Assembly (NCBI GenBank): GCA_947500035.1
Contig: CANMQP010000005.1
Coordinates: forward strand, 434,001 to 498,000
Direction of reading: 5' to 3'
From: an uncultured Kiloniellaceae bacterium
Lineage (GTDB): Bacteria > Pseudomonadota > Alphaproteobacteria > Kiloniellales > Kiloniellaceae
Length of the DNA: 64,000 nucleotides
Of the stretch, positions 17,784-26,578 are shown one piece after another (within the stretch, counting starts at the first letter, position 1; each line of letters opens with the position of its first letter). Under the pieces are notes generated by a model that was given only the letters and a program-made list of their open reading frames with translations, was not told where the DNA came from and ran no database searches. Made by a program: the position numbers and the translations under genes.

Positions 17784-19193
17784 TTACACCGAGTAGTACA
17801 TCTCGAACTCGACCGGGTGCGGCATGTGCTCGAATTTGTAGACCTCTTCCCACTTCAGTTCGGCGTAGGCAGCGATCTGGTCCTTCGAGAAGACGTCTCC
17901 GGCCAGCAGGAAGTCGTGATCGGCTTCCAGAGCTTCCAGAGCTTCACGCAGAGACCCGCAAACGGTCGGGACTTCGGCCAACTCTTCAGGCGGCAGATCG
18001 TAGAGATCCTTGTCCATGGCTTCACCCGGGTGGATCTTGTTCTTGATGCCGTCCAGGCCGGCCATCAGCATGGCAGAGAAGGCCAGGTAAGGGTTCGCGG
18101 TTGGATCCGGGAAGCGGACCTCGACGCGCTTGGCGGCCGGGCTGGCGCCGTAGGGAATCCGGCAGGAAGCCGAACGGTTCCGGGCCGAGTAAGCCAGCAG
18201 GACCGGAGCCTCGAAGCCTGGAATCAGACGCTTGAAGCTGTTGGTCGAGGGGTTGGTGAAGGCGTTGAGCGCCTTGGCGTGCTTGATGATGCCGCCGATG
18301 TAGTAAAGGCAGGTCTCTGAAAGGCCGGCGTAACCGTCACCGGCAAAAGTCGGTTTGCCTTCTTTCCAGACGGACTGGTGCGTGTGCATGCCCGAACCGT
18401 TGTCGCCCGCAACCGGCTTCGGCATGAAGGTTGCCGTCTTGCCGTAGCTATGCGCCACGTTGTGAACGACATACTTGTACTTCTGCAGTTCGTCCGCTGC
18501 CTTGACCAGAGTGTTGAACTTAACACCGAGCTCATGCTGCGAAGGAGCGACCTCGTGATGGTGCTTTTCGACCGTGATGCCCATCTCGGCCATGACCGTG
18601 ACCATCTCGGCGCGCAGATCGGTGCCGGAGTCCACGGGAGGAACCGGGAAGTAGCCGCCCTTGACGGCCGGACGGTGACCCATATTGCCGCCGTCCATAT
18701 GCTCGCCGGTCATGTAAGGGCCTTCTTCGGAATCGAAGGAGAAGAAGGTCTCGTGGGATTCAGTGGCATAACGAACGTTGTCGAAGACGAAAAACTCGGC
18801 TTCCGGTCCGAAGTAGGCGGTGTCGCCGATGCCTGACGACTGAACGTAGGCCTCCGCGCGCACCGCGGTCGAACGCGGGTCGCGGCTGTAGAGCTCGCCG
18901 GTCGAGGGCTCGACGATGTTGCAGAAGAGAATCAGTTGAGGCTGCGCGGCGAAGGGATCCATGACCGCGGTTGAGAGATCGGGCTTCAGGATCATGTCGG
19001 ATTCGTTAATGGCCTTCCAGCCGGCGATCGACGAGCCGTCGAACATGATGCCGTCGACCAGTTCGTCTTCGCCAACGGCTTCATGATACATGGCCAGATG
19101 CTGCCACTTTCCGCGGGGATCCGTGAAGCGGTAGTCGACGTATTTCACATCGTTTTCTTTGATCATTTCGAGGATTGTTTTCGGGTCAGACAT
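17784..19193 (-). CDS. glnA: Glutamine synthetase, type I
   Basis: 469 residues from the ATG at 19193, which has gggaa eight bases upstream; a GTG two codons earlier is too close to that site. The enzyme joins ammonia and glutamate using ATP and forms cytoplasmic dodecamers. Visible signatures: [11 protein letters not shown], the catalytic-site stretch [13 protein letters not shown], the ATP-binding [16 protein letters not shown], and NRSASCRIP. The tyrosine in [12 protein letters not shown] (residue 398) is the adenylylation site of class I-beta enzymes, so activity should be controlled by GlnE. It is the second gene of the glnB-glnA unit, with a terminator-like hairpin in the 121-base gap between them. 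Confidence 0.97.
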   Translation of the reverse strand: MSDPKTILEMIKENDVKYVDYRFTDPRGKWQHLAMYHEAVGEDELVDGIMFDGSSIAGWKAINESDMILKPDLSTAVMDPFAAQPQLILFCNIVEPSTGELYSRDPRSTAVRAEAYVQSSGIGDTAYFGPEAEFFVFDNVRYATESHETFFSFDSEEGPYMTGEHMDGGNMGHRPAVKGGYFPVPPVDSGTDLRAEMVTVMAEMGITVEKHHHEVAPSQHELGVKFNTLVKAADELQKYKYVVHNVAHSYGKTATFMPKPVAGDNGSGMHTHQSVWKEGKPTFAGDGYAGLSETCLYYIGGIIKHAKALNAFTNPSTNSFKRLIPGFEAPVLLAYSARNRSASCRIPYGASPAAKRVEVRFPDPTANPYLAFSAMLMAGLDGIKNKIHPGEAMDKDLYDLPPEELAEVPTVCGSLREALEALEADHDFLLAGDVFSKDQIAAYAELKWEEVYKFEHMPHPVEFEMYYSV

Positions 19194-19233
19194 ACTCACG
19201 ATTCCCGTTTGGTTGTTGTTGTTGATAAAACTC

Positions 19234-19259
19234 TAAAAAGCAGAAACCCGGTTTCTGCT
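19234..19259 (-). terminator. Intercistronic terminator or attenuator between glnB and glnA
   Basis: On the minus strand, agcagaaa and tttctgct (19239-19246 and 19252-19259) form a perfect 8-bp hairpin over a 5-base loop, followed by five T (19234-19238). A second inverted repeat, aggatgg/ccatcct, lies just upstream (19278-19284 and 19300-19306). Partial termination here would set the GlnB to GlnA ratio; alternatively glnA has its own promoter in the gap. Confidence 0.6.
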
Positions 19260-19314
19260 ATTACACCCTGTGTGTCCAGGATGGAGAGCCTGCCGCCATC
19301 CATCCTCAGCTACG

Positions 19315-19659
<345 letters not shown>

Positions 19660-19714
19660 TTACAGGCCTTTCGCTGATTTGCCGGATCTCTTAAGAAAAC
19701 CTTAAGCCCGCACT

Positions 19715-19731
19715 AGCACACCGCGTGCCAA
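19715..19731 (-). promoter_or_regulatory. Sigma-54 (-24/-12) promoter of glnB
   Basis: Read on the minus strand the sequence is TTGGCACG-CGGT-GTGCT, against the sigma-54 consensus TGGCACG-N4-TTGCW: all seven -24 bases match and the -12 GC doublet is present. Transcription would start near 19704, giving a leader of about 50 bases. This fits nitrogen-regulated glnBA expression by NtrC. Confidence 0.75.
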
Positions 19732-19847
19732 CTTTGCCGGGAGGGTTGATGTGAGAGAATTGCTTGTGGGAAGCAGAAAATTCTTCTCTATCCATACGCC
19801 TAAATGCACAAAAAACAAACAACAAGACCAAAAAATAGGCAAATTTC

Positions 19848-19864
19848 AGCGCATTTTCTGTGCA
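19848..19864 (-). promoter_or_regulatory. Weak NtrC-like dyad upstream of glnB
   Basis: agcgca-N5-tgtgca resembles the NtrC site TGCACC-N5-GGTGCA: the right half has five of six matches, the left half only three. It lies about 150 bases upstream of the predicted start, an acceptable enhancer distance, but inside the 252-base gap and very near the end of the aminotransferase gene. Confidence 0.3.
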
Positions 19865-19906
19865 GTTAGGAGCTTGCGATGATTTGAGGTGGCGGACGCC
19901 GGACCA

Positions 19907-21100
19907 TCACAGGTTCTTGTTCAGCCATCCTTCCATGCGGCCAAGCGCTTCAAGGATGTTCTCGGTCGAGTTGGCGTAGGAGAGGCGGAGATAGCCTTCA
20001 CCATGCCGACCAAAGCTTGTGCCCGCGATCGCCGCCACCCCGGCATCCTCCAACAGGGCGGTCTCCAGCTCTTTCGCGGACTTTCCGGTCGCCTGAATAT
20101 TGGGGAAGGCATAGAAGGCGCCGCCAGGTTCCACGCAGGAGATTTTTGGCAGTTTATTAAGTCCTTCGACGACAACGCGGCGCCGCGCATCGAAGGCTTT
20201 GCGCATTTCCTCGACTGCATCCTGCGGCCCCTCCAGCGCGGCGATGCCCGCGTATTGCGCCGAGGCATTGACGCAGGAGTGGCTGTTGATCGCCAGGCGG
20301 GTCGCAAGGTCGACAAGCTTTTCGGGCCAGACCGCGTATCCGAGGCGCCAGCCGGTCATGGCGTAGGTTTTGCTCCAGCCATCCAACATGATGAGCCGGT
20401 CCCGGATCTCGGGATAGGACAAGAGGCTCACATGTTCGCGCCCGTCATAGAGAAGCTGGCTGTAAATCTCGTCCGAGAGGATGGTGACATGCGGATGGCC
20501 GCTCAGGCCCGCTACCAGCTTGTCCATTTCCTCTTTCGGCGTCACGCCGCCGGTAGGGTTTGCCGGGCTGTTGAGAATCAGCAATCGGGTCGCCGGCGTG
20601 ATCCTGGAGAGCACGTCTTCCGCCGAGAAGGAGAAGCCGTTTTCTTCCAGCAGGGGGATAGGGACGGCTTTGGCACCGCTGAAGTTGATCGCCGATTCAT
20701 AGATCGGGAACCCGGGATTGGGGTAGAGAATTTCCGTGCTTGGATCGCCGAACATCATGATTGCGAAGAACATCGTGACCTTACCGCCCGGCACCACCAC
20801 TACATGGCCGGGGTCGACCTGAAGCCCCAGGCGGCGGTCGATGTCCATGGCGACGGCCTCGCGCAGCTCAGGGATCCCGTTCGCCGGCGTGTAGCCGTGA
20901 TGTCCGTCGCGCAGAGCTTTGATCCCGGCCTCGACAATGTGATCCGGAGTCTGAAAGTCGGGTTGTCCGATACCCAGATTGATCACTGATTTGCCGCCTG
21001 CCTCCAAAGCCTTGGCACGGGCCAGAACTTCGAAGGCGCTCTCGGTGCCGAGCCTCTGCATGGCGGCGACGGGGATGGGGGCCGAAACGGGCGTAGACAT
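19907..21100 (-). CDS. PLP-dependent aminotransferase, class I (aspartate aminotransferase-like)
   Basis: 397 residues, fold-type I. The cofactor lysine is Lys244 in LDGWSKTYAMTGWRLGYA. Other conserved parts are LGIGQPDFQTPDHI near the N-terminus, LNSPANPTGG (cofactor asparagine) and the C-terminal substrate-carboxylate arginine in GYLRLSYANS. It transfers an amino group between an amino acid and a 2-oxo acid in the cytoplasm; the sub-family includes aspartate, aromatic and alanine-type enzymes, so the exact substrate is open. It precedes glnB on the same strand, but the gap with the sigma-54 promoter argues for separate control. Confidence 0.88.
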   Translation of the reverse strand: MSTPVSAPIPVAAMQRLGTESAFEVLARAKALEAGGKSVINLGIGQPDFQTPDHIVEAGIKALRDGHHGYTPANGIPELREAVAMDIDRRLGLQVDPGHVVVVPGGKVTMFFAIMMFGDPSTEILYPNPGFPIYESAINFSGAKAVPIPLLEENGFSFSAEDVLSRITPATRLLILNSPANPTGGVTPKEEMDKLVAGLSGHPHVTILSDEIYSQLLYDGREHVSLLSYPEIRDRLIMLDGWSKTYAMTGWRLGYAVWPEKLVDLATRLAINSHSCVNASAQYAGIAALEGPQDAVEEMRKAFDARRRVVVEGLNKLPKISCVEPGGAFYAFPNIQATGKSAKELETALLEDAGVAAIAGTSFGRHGEGYLRLSYANSTENILEALGRMEGWLNKNL

Positions 21101-21309
21101 GTTGTACTCCGGGATGACGGGAGGGGGCCGAAACTCGCTCTATTGCGGCGCAGACTACGACCGGGAGCTGACGCTCGACAAGTCCCGCCGTGAGTCCCGC
21201 TGCCGGTCTCACCATTAGTCTTACCATGGCGCTTGACGGCGTCCGGGCGCAGAGTATAAACAACGCCATCCCGCAGCGAACAGTCTTGCTTTTGTCCGCT
21301 CCAGGTGAT

Positions 21310-21387
21310 GGTGGCTGTAGCTCAGTTGGTTAGAGCGCCGGTTTGTGGTACCGGAGGTCGCGGGTTCAAGTCCCGTTAGCCACCCCA
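21310..21387 (+). tRNA. tRNA-His (anticodon GTG)
   Basis: Cloverleaf with acceptor arms gtggctg and tagccac, D-arm agctcagttggttagagc, anticodon loop ttGTGgt, T-arm gggttcaagtccc and encoded CCA. The extra G at 21310 opposite C at 21384 is the G-1:C73 pair specific to tRNA-His. Confidence 0.97.
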
Positions 21388-21606
21388 ATATCCCCTTAAA
21401 TTCCGATCTCATCTCAATCCTGCGCGAGTAGCATACACGCGGGCCTCATTTTTCGCGCATTAACCAAATCAAGCGTTGCTTGCCGGGCTCTGTGCCGTTC
21501 GTTATCGTCTTGCTGTGCCGCCGTTTTTGATCCTACGAGTCGAAAAGCTTTAGACTCTGTCCCGCAGACTCTCTCTAGCTCGGGGCCTGAACAAGGTTGT
21601 AATGCA

Positions 21607-23046
21607 ATGCGCCCGGTTCTCACGCGTCCGATTCTGATGCTTCCGGTTCTTGAGCGTTCGGTTCTTCGGCCATTCTCCCTTTGTGTCGTTGTCGCTCTCA
21701 TGTCGGTTACGGGGCTGCCTGCTCAACCGCTGCTTGCACAATCCGCCAACGGGACATCGACCGACGGGACATCGACAGGCCAACCGAGCGTCGAGGACGG
21801 ACTGGCCGCCTACAAAGCCGGGCGTCACGCGGAGGCTGAGAAGATCTGGACGCCTCTCGCAGAGGCCGGAGATGCGATCGCGCAATACAGCCTGGGCAAG
21901 CTCTACGAGACCGGCGCAAACGGCACGCCGGATTTCGAGGCGGCCGCGCGCTGGTACGCCTTGGCGGCGCAGCAGGACATGGCGGCCGCGCAGAACAATC
22001 TTGGCCTGATGTATGCTCAGGGTCGGGGCGTGCCGCGTGATCCAACGCGCGCTTCGCAGCTCTGGAGCCGCTCGGCCAATGCCAGCAACCCCATGGCGCA
22101 GTACAATCTTGGCCTCGCTTACTTCCGTGGCGATGGTGTTGGCCAGGATCAGGTCGAGGCCGCCGTCTGGTTCCACCTGGCCGCCGATGCGGGCGTCGGC
22201 GAAGCCCAGTTCGCGCTTGGTCAGATGCACCGGCTGGGACTGGCTCTGCCGCAGGATGACAGCAGGGCGCTGAGCTGGTATCAGCGCGCTGCACAGAAAG
22301 GGCACAAGGACGCCCAGGTTCAGGCGAAACGCTTGATGGATCAGGGGGTCGTTGCCGCGAGCGCGCCCGATCCCGTTGCCGAAGCCGCCCGGCAAAAGCC
22401 TGAGCCGACTCCCAGCCAGCCCTCAAGTCAGGCTCAGACCGCGGCCCAAGCCGCACAGGCCGATCGTGGGACGAGCCTGGTGACCAAAGGGACAGCGCCT
22501 TCCCAGGCGCGCGCAGCCGCAGGCGGCAGCTCGGAAAGCGGTGGCCAGGGGTTCCAGCTTGAATCCAGATTGATTCGACCTGATGAAAGAACAGCCGCAC
22601 CGCCGGCTGCTTCGGCACCTGCAACAGCCCCTGCAGTGCCGCCGGTACCCCCGCCCTCGGGAAGCCAGGTTGCTGCCCTGCCTGAGAAGCCCGCTTCAAA
22701 AACACCTGCACCAAAAACGCCCACAGTTAAAAAGCCCGCAACTCAAGCTGCCGTTCCGGGCACGGCGGCCGCACAAACCGCGGATGCGAGAGGAAGCGGC
22801 ACCTTTCTGTGGCTTCTCTCCGCGCCGGACGAACAGCAGGCCATGGATCTGCTCCGTGAAGCCGAGACGGACTACGCGGCCGTCCTCGATGGCCAGGACT
22901 TGACTCTCATGCCGGGCGAGCAGAGCGCGGAGCGGGCGTTCTATCGACTCGTGGTGGCGGCCTCTTCCAGCGCCGAGGCAACGGAAATCTGTGCGAGGAT
23001 TCGCGAAATCAATGCGGACGCCTTTTGCGCGACACTGGTGCGTTAG
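21607..23046 (+). CDS. Sel1-repeat protein with C-terminal SPOR-like domain
   Basis: 479 residues. An N-terminal hydrophobic stretch (LRPFSLCVVVALMSVTGLPAQPLLAQS) acts as signal peptide or anchor, so the protein faces the periplasm. Residues about 60-245 hold Sel1 repeats, seen as recurring GDAIAQYSLGKLYETG, AAAQNNLGLMYAQGRGV, PMAQYNLGLAYFRGDGV and GEAQFALGQMHRLGL units. A long Ala/Pro/Gln-rich linker follows (about 250-390). The last 80 residues (GTFLWLLSAPDEQQAMDLLRE to the end) look like a SPOR domain, which binds septal peptidoglycan. Such proteins usually serve in cell-envelope or division-site scaffolding; the specific role is unknown. Confidence 0.8.
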   Translation: MRPVLTRPILMLPVLERSVLRPFSLCVVVALMSVTGLPAQPLLAQSANGTSTDGTSTGQPSVEDGLAAYKAGRHAEAEKIWTPLAEAGDAIAQYSLGKLYETGANGTPDFEAAARWYALAAQQDMAAAQNNLGLMYAQGRGVPRDPTRASQLWSRSANASNPMAQYNLGLAYFRGDGVGQDQVEAAVWFHLAADAGVGEAQFALGQMHRLGLALPQDDSRALSWYQRAAQKGHKDAQVQAKRLMDQGVVAASAPDPVAEAARQKPEPTPSQPSSQAQTAAQAAQADRGTSLVTKGTAPSQARAAAGGSSESGGQGFQLESRLIRPDERTAAPPAASAPATAPAVPPVPPPSGSQVAALPEKPASKTPAPKTPTVKKPATQAAVPGTAAAQTADARGSGTFLWLLSAPDEQQAMDLLREAETDYAAVLDGQDLTLMPGEQSAERAFYRLVVAASSSAEATEICARIREINADAFCATLVR

Positions 23047-23151
23047 AAGAGTTTTCTAATCTAGCGTATTGAAAACACGATAGTCTTGATGCTTCGCGAT
23101 AGCGCGTGAAGTTTCTGAAGAATGATGAAAATCCTTGGCCTTGGGGACAAA

Positions 23152-23922
23152 ATGAGTGGTCTGAAATCTAACATTGAATCCGGTGCGCCTCTGTTCGGCT
23201 GCTGGATCGAACTTTACTCCGCGTTTGCCACCGAGGTGGTCGTTCAGGCCGGTTATGATTTCCTGCTGGTCGATCTGGAGCACGGGCCAGGGTCTGTGAT
23301 GGATGCCGCGCTGCAGTTACAGATCGCCGCAGGCAGCGGGTGTCACGGCGTGTGCCGGGTGCCGAAAAACGATGACAGCTGGATCAAGCGGGTACTGGAC
23401 GTCGGTTTCGACGGGGTCATGATCCCGGCGGTCGACAGCGTCGAGGATGCGCAGCGCGCCGTCTCTTCCTGCCGCTATCCGCCGCTCGGCAAACGCGGCA
23501 TGGCGGCGGCGATTGTCCGGGCAGCCCGCTACGGCCGGGACTGCTGGGACTACGTGGAAGCCGCCAATCGCGATGTTGTGGTGATCTGCCAGATCGAGTC
23601 GGCGCAGGCCGTAGAGGCGGTCGAGGAGATCGCGCGGGTCGAGGGGGTGGACATGCTGTTCGTCGGTCCCGCCGACCTCTCGTCGGATATGGGCTATGTC
23701 GGCGAGGTCGATCATCCCGAGGTCATGAAGGCCACTACACGGGTCGAACAGGCTGCGAAGGCGGCCGGTAAGCTGCTTGGTGCCATTCCGACGCCGGGAC
23801 GAAGTACGCAGGAGCTGAGAGAAGCCGGCTATGACATCATTGTGCCGGGCGCCGATACGATTTTGCTTCGTGACGCCGCCGATGCTCAGGTCGCGAGTTT
23901 AAAGTCTGGTATAAGCCCCTGA
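23152..23922 (+). CDS. HpcH/HpaI-family aldolase
   Basis: 256 residues from the ATG at 23152, chosen for its ggggac site and because it gives the usual family N-terminus; the frame is open to 23122. TIM-barrel class II aldolase signatures are DFLLVDLEHGPG (catalytic histidine region), GVCRVPKND, VMIPAVDSVEDA, ICQIESAQAVEAVEEIA (metal ligand Glu) and MLFVGPADLSSDMG (metal ligand Asp). It performs a metal-dependent retro-aldol cleavage of a 4-hydroxy-2-oxo acid to pyruvate and an aldehyde. Natural substrate not predictable. No pathway partner is adjacent. Confidence 0.85.
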   Translation: MSGLKSNIESGAPLFGCWIELYSAFATEVVVQAGYDFLLVDLEHGPGSVMDAALQLQIAAGSGCHGVCRVPKNDDSWIKRVLDVGFDGVMIPAVDSVEDAQRAVSSCRYPPLGKRGMAAAIVRAARYGRDCWDYVEAANRDVVVICQIESAQAVEAVEEIARVEGVDMLFVGPADLSSDMGYVGEVDHPEVMKATTRVEQAAKAAGKLLGAIPTPGRSTQELREAGYDIIVPGADTILLRDAADAQVASLKSGISP

Positions 23923-23975
23923 TTCTTTTATAGTATCTCCCGGATTTATGCCTGGCGGGTGGAGGTGAGGATAAA

Positions 23976-25463
23976 GTGCAGGCGAGTCACGCCGAGCTGA
24001 TCAGCGTTTCCCAGATGTACAAGGCCGACGCCGCTGCAATGGCGGCCGGCGTTTCCGGGACGACGCTGATGGAGAATGCGGGTCAGGCAATCTTCGACGC
24101 CATCGTGGCGCGTTGGAGTTCCGGTCCGGTTCTCGTGCTCTGCGGACCCGGCAACAATGGGGGTGACGGCTTCGTCGTGGCCCGCCTTCTGAAGGCTGCG
24201 GGCTGGACGGTGGAGCTGGCGCTTCTCGGCGAGGTTTCGCGTCTGACCGGAGACGCCGCCGTCCATGCGAAGCGCTGGCAGGGGCCGGTGAGCAGCTTTG
24301 ACCCTTTATTGGTCGACGGCAAAGCCCTGATCATTGATGCGGTCTTCGGCGCCGGCCTGTCACGGCCTCTCGAGGGGCGTGCGGCGATGCTGGTACGGGC
24401 CGTAAACCGCGCAGTGGAGGAGGGCGCCACTGAGGTGGTGGCGGTCGATGTGCCGAGCGGGATCTCCGGAGACAGCGGAGCCGAACTGGGAGATCTCTCG
24501 CTCAAGGCCGGGCTCACGGTGACCTTCTTTCGTCCAAAAATCGGGCACATGCTGTTGCCTGGCCGGGACGCGGCCGGAGAACTGGTCGTGGCCGATATCG
24601 GGATTCCGGACGATGTCCTGGCGAGCCTGAACATCACCTGTCATCTGAATACCCCATCGGTTTGGCGGGACCGCTTTCCGCACCGCACGTCGCGCAGCCA
24701 CAAATATACCGCCGGGCATGCGTTGGTTTTCGGCGGGAGTGAAATGACGGGGGCGGCCCGGCTGGCGGCACGGGCTGCGCTGCGTATCGGCGCGGGCCTG
24801 GTGTCGATTGCGGCGGCACCGAAGGCTCTGCAGGTTTATGCTCTCTCATCTGCCAGTGTGATCACGCTGGCCAGTGAGTCTCTGCAGGATGCTCAAAACC
24901 TTCTGCGCGATCCTCGAAAAAACGCGGTTTTGATCGGTCCGGGCTTTGGACTTGGCCCGGAGCTGCGTGACTACGTCCTCACGATCTTGCGGCGGCAGCG
25001 GGCCACGGTGCTGGATGCCGATGCTCTGAGCGTCTTTGGACCGGATCCGGAGAGCCTCTTTAAAGCGATCGGCTCCAATGTGGTGCTGACACCCCATGAT
25101 GGAGAGTTCGCTCAGCTATTTCCGGATATCAAAGGGGACAGACTCACCCGGGCGCGGGCGGCGGCGGAGCGCAGCGGCGCAATCGTGGTGTTAAAGGGCA
25201 GTGATAGCGTCATTGCGGCTCCGGACGGGGCCGCGATCATTAATGCCAATGCACCGGCACATTTGGCGACCGCTGGATCAGGCGACGTCCTTGCCGGCCT
25301 GATCACGGGGCTCTTGGCGCAGGCGATGCCACCCTTCGAGGCCGCCGGCGCAGCTGTCTGGCTGCACGGTGAATTAGGGAGCCGATTGGGCGTTGGATTG
25401 ATTTCGGAAGACCTTCCCGAGGCTGTTCCCGGGGTGTTGAATTCGCTTCTAGCGCGTTTTTGA
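23976..25463 (+). CDS. nnrD/nnrE: Bifunctional NAD(P)HX epimerase / ADP-dependent NAD(P)HX dehydratase
   Basis: 495 residues, a fusion of two repair enzymes. The N-terminal YjeF-N half (about 1-215) is the epimerase, with CGPGNNGGDGFVVARLL and VDVPSGISGDSG. The C-terminal ribokinase-like half (about 225-495) is the dehydratase, with GHALVFGGS, LTPHDGEFAQLFP and the catalytic-loop TAGSGDVLAGLITGLL. Together they repair hydrated NADH and NADPH in the cytoplasm. Start is GTG at 23976. It follows the aldolase by 53 bases on the same strand. Confidence 0.95.
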   Translation: MQASHAELISVSQMYKADAAAMAAGVSGTTLMENAGQAIFDAIVARWSSGPVLVLCGPGNNGGDGFVVARLLKAAGWTVELALLGEVSRLTGDAAVHAKRWQGPVSSFDPLLVDGKALIIDAVFGAGLSRPLEGRAAMLVRAVNRAVEEGATEVVAVDVPSGISGDSGAELGDLSLKAGLTVTFFRPKIGHMLLPGRDAAGELVVADIGIPDDVLASLNITCHLNTPSVWRDRFPHRTSRSHKYTAGHALVFGGSEMTGAARLAARAALRIGAGLVSIAAAPKALQVYALSSASVITLASESLQDAQNLLRDPRKNAVLIGPGFGLGPELRDYVLTILRRQRATVLDADALSVFGPDPESLFKAIGSNVVLTPHDGEFAQLFPDIKGDRLTRARAAAERSGAIVVLKGSDSVIAAPDGAAIINANAPAHLATAGSGDVLAGLITGLLAQAMPPFEAAGAAVWLHGELGSRLGVGLISEDLPEAVPGVLNSLLARF

Positions 25464-25751
25464 CGGCTTTTCCAGGCCGCGCGGCTAGGGTTAATGCAAA
25501 TTCCTGTCAAATGCGCCGCATCATTAAAAAGTACAATGAATATAGAGCGTTAAGGCTTTTGGCTCGCGTGCCCTGATGGCTTTTCATCCGGCTTCAGAAA
25601 GCCGATTAATGTAGAAAAACCAAAGGCAGATTGCATTTAGCTTCTGTTTTAACTCAAGTTTAACAACTCTAGTGCGAAAGTGATAAAAGAGTTTTTCTAT
25701 GAACTCGGACACCGGCCAAGTAGATCGGCAACAAAGTGATTGTGACTCAGG

Positions 25752-26003
25752 ATGGGACAGTGGTTCAGAATTGACCGGGCGCGACCGGAAGTGAAGGCGG
25801 GAGCCGTCTTTCGCTGCCGACTCCCGAGTCAGGTCGTCGAGACCGCCGAGGTCATCGAAGTCGGCCCTGATGCAATGGGCATCCAGCACGTCAAATATAA
25901 TCTCGTTGTCGCAGGCGGTACTATTTCAAGCTTTGCCGAGATGCGGACCCTTGGTCTTGAGACCTTCGCCAACCGCTACAACGAGCCCGTTCCTGCCACC
26001 TGA
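25752..26003 (+). CDS. Conserved small protein of unknown function, 83 residues
   Basis: An 83-residue soluble protein with a pattern I associate with a small uncharacterised alphaproteobacterial family: VKAGAVFRCRLPSQVVETAEVIEVGPDAMGIQHVKYNLVV followed by MRTLGLETFANRY. It reads as a small beta-barrel of strongly alternating residues. The ATG at 25752 has no good ribosome site; a GTG near 25791 would start the protein at the conserved part and is possible. The function is unknown. A tRNA-Leu gene follows 239 bases downstream. Confidence 0.6.
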   Translation: MGQWFRIDRARPEVKAGAVFRCRLPSQVVETAEVIEVGPDAMGIQHVKYNLVVAGGTISSFAEMRTLGLETFANRYNEPVPAT

Positions 26004-26242
26004 TCAAGTTTTCCCGTTCCGGGAAACATCGGGTTTGGCTGCGCCGTTCATCCTTCACCAATTATCCTCTCATCCGGTTCTGAAGTCTCCTGCCTGCGCG
26101 ATCACCGATCCGTGACGTTTCATGCGCTTTTTCCCGAAAATCTGATGCAAAACGGGCAAATAAAGGCTTCAAGGCGTTTCCTTGCCCTGAGCCTGTTGCA
26201 CCCAGCGCGCCGATGTTATACACCGGCGCGTTCGCGCGTCTC

Positions 26243-26327
26243 GCGGGCGTGGCGGAATTGGTAGACGCACTGGTTTTAGGTACCAGCGGAGAGATCCGTG
26301 GGGGTTCAAGTCCCTCCGCCCGCACCA
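26243..26327 (+). tRNA. tRNA-Leu (anticodon TAG)
   Basis: Acceptor arms gcgggcg and cgcccgc, D-arm ggcggaattggtagacgc, anticodon loop ttTAGgt within a tggtt/accag-type stem, a long variable arm (cggagagatccg) as in class II tRNAs, T-arm gggttcaagtccc and encoded CCA. Confidence 0.96.
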
Positions 26328-26578
26328 CGCGATCGAACGGGAGAGATAAAGCAGGGCTTGCGGGGTCGATCGAAGACCGGCATATCATGCTTCTTTCCTG
26401 ACAGATCCAACCGCTTGCCTGCGGTTGAGGATGCTTCGCGGTTCGGTGCCGGCTGTATGATTCCCATCTACCGGCGGAATCGAACCTTTTGAATGAACAG
26501 TTGTTGATCCGCCCGCCGGCATTCTCGCCGGTGTGAGCCGCGGATGACGAGGAAGACGCGAGAGAGGCCGAGCCGCCA

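Noticed and set aside
25699-25794. 31-codon frame overlapping the 83-residue gene
   Set aside because: No ribosome site, and it overlaps a better-supported gene in another frame.
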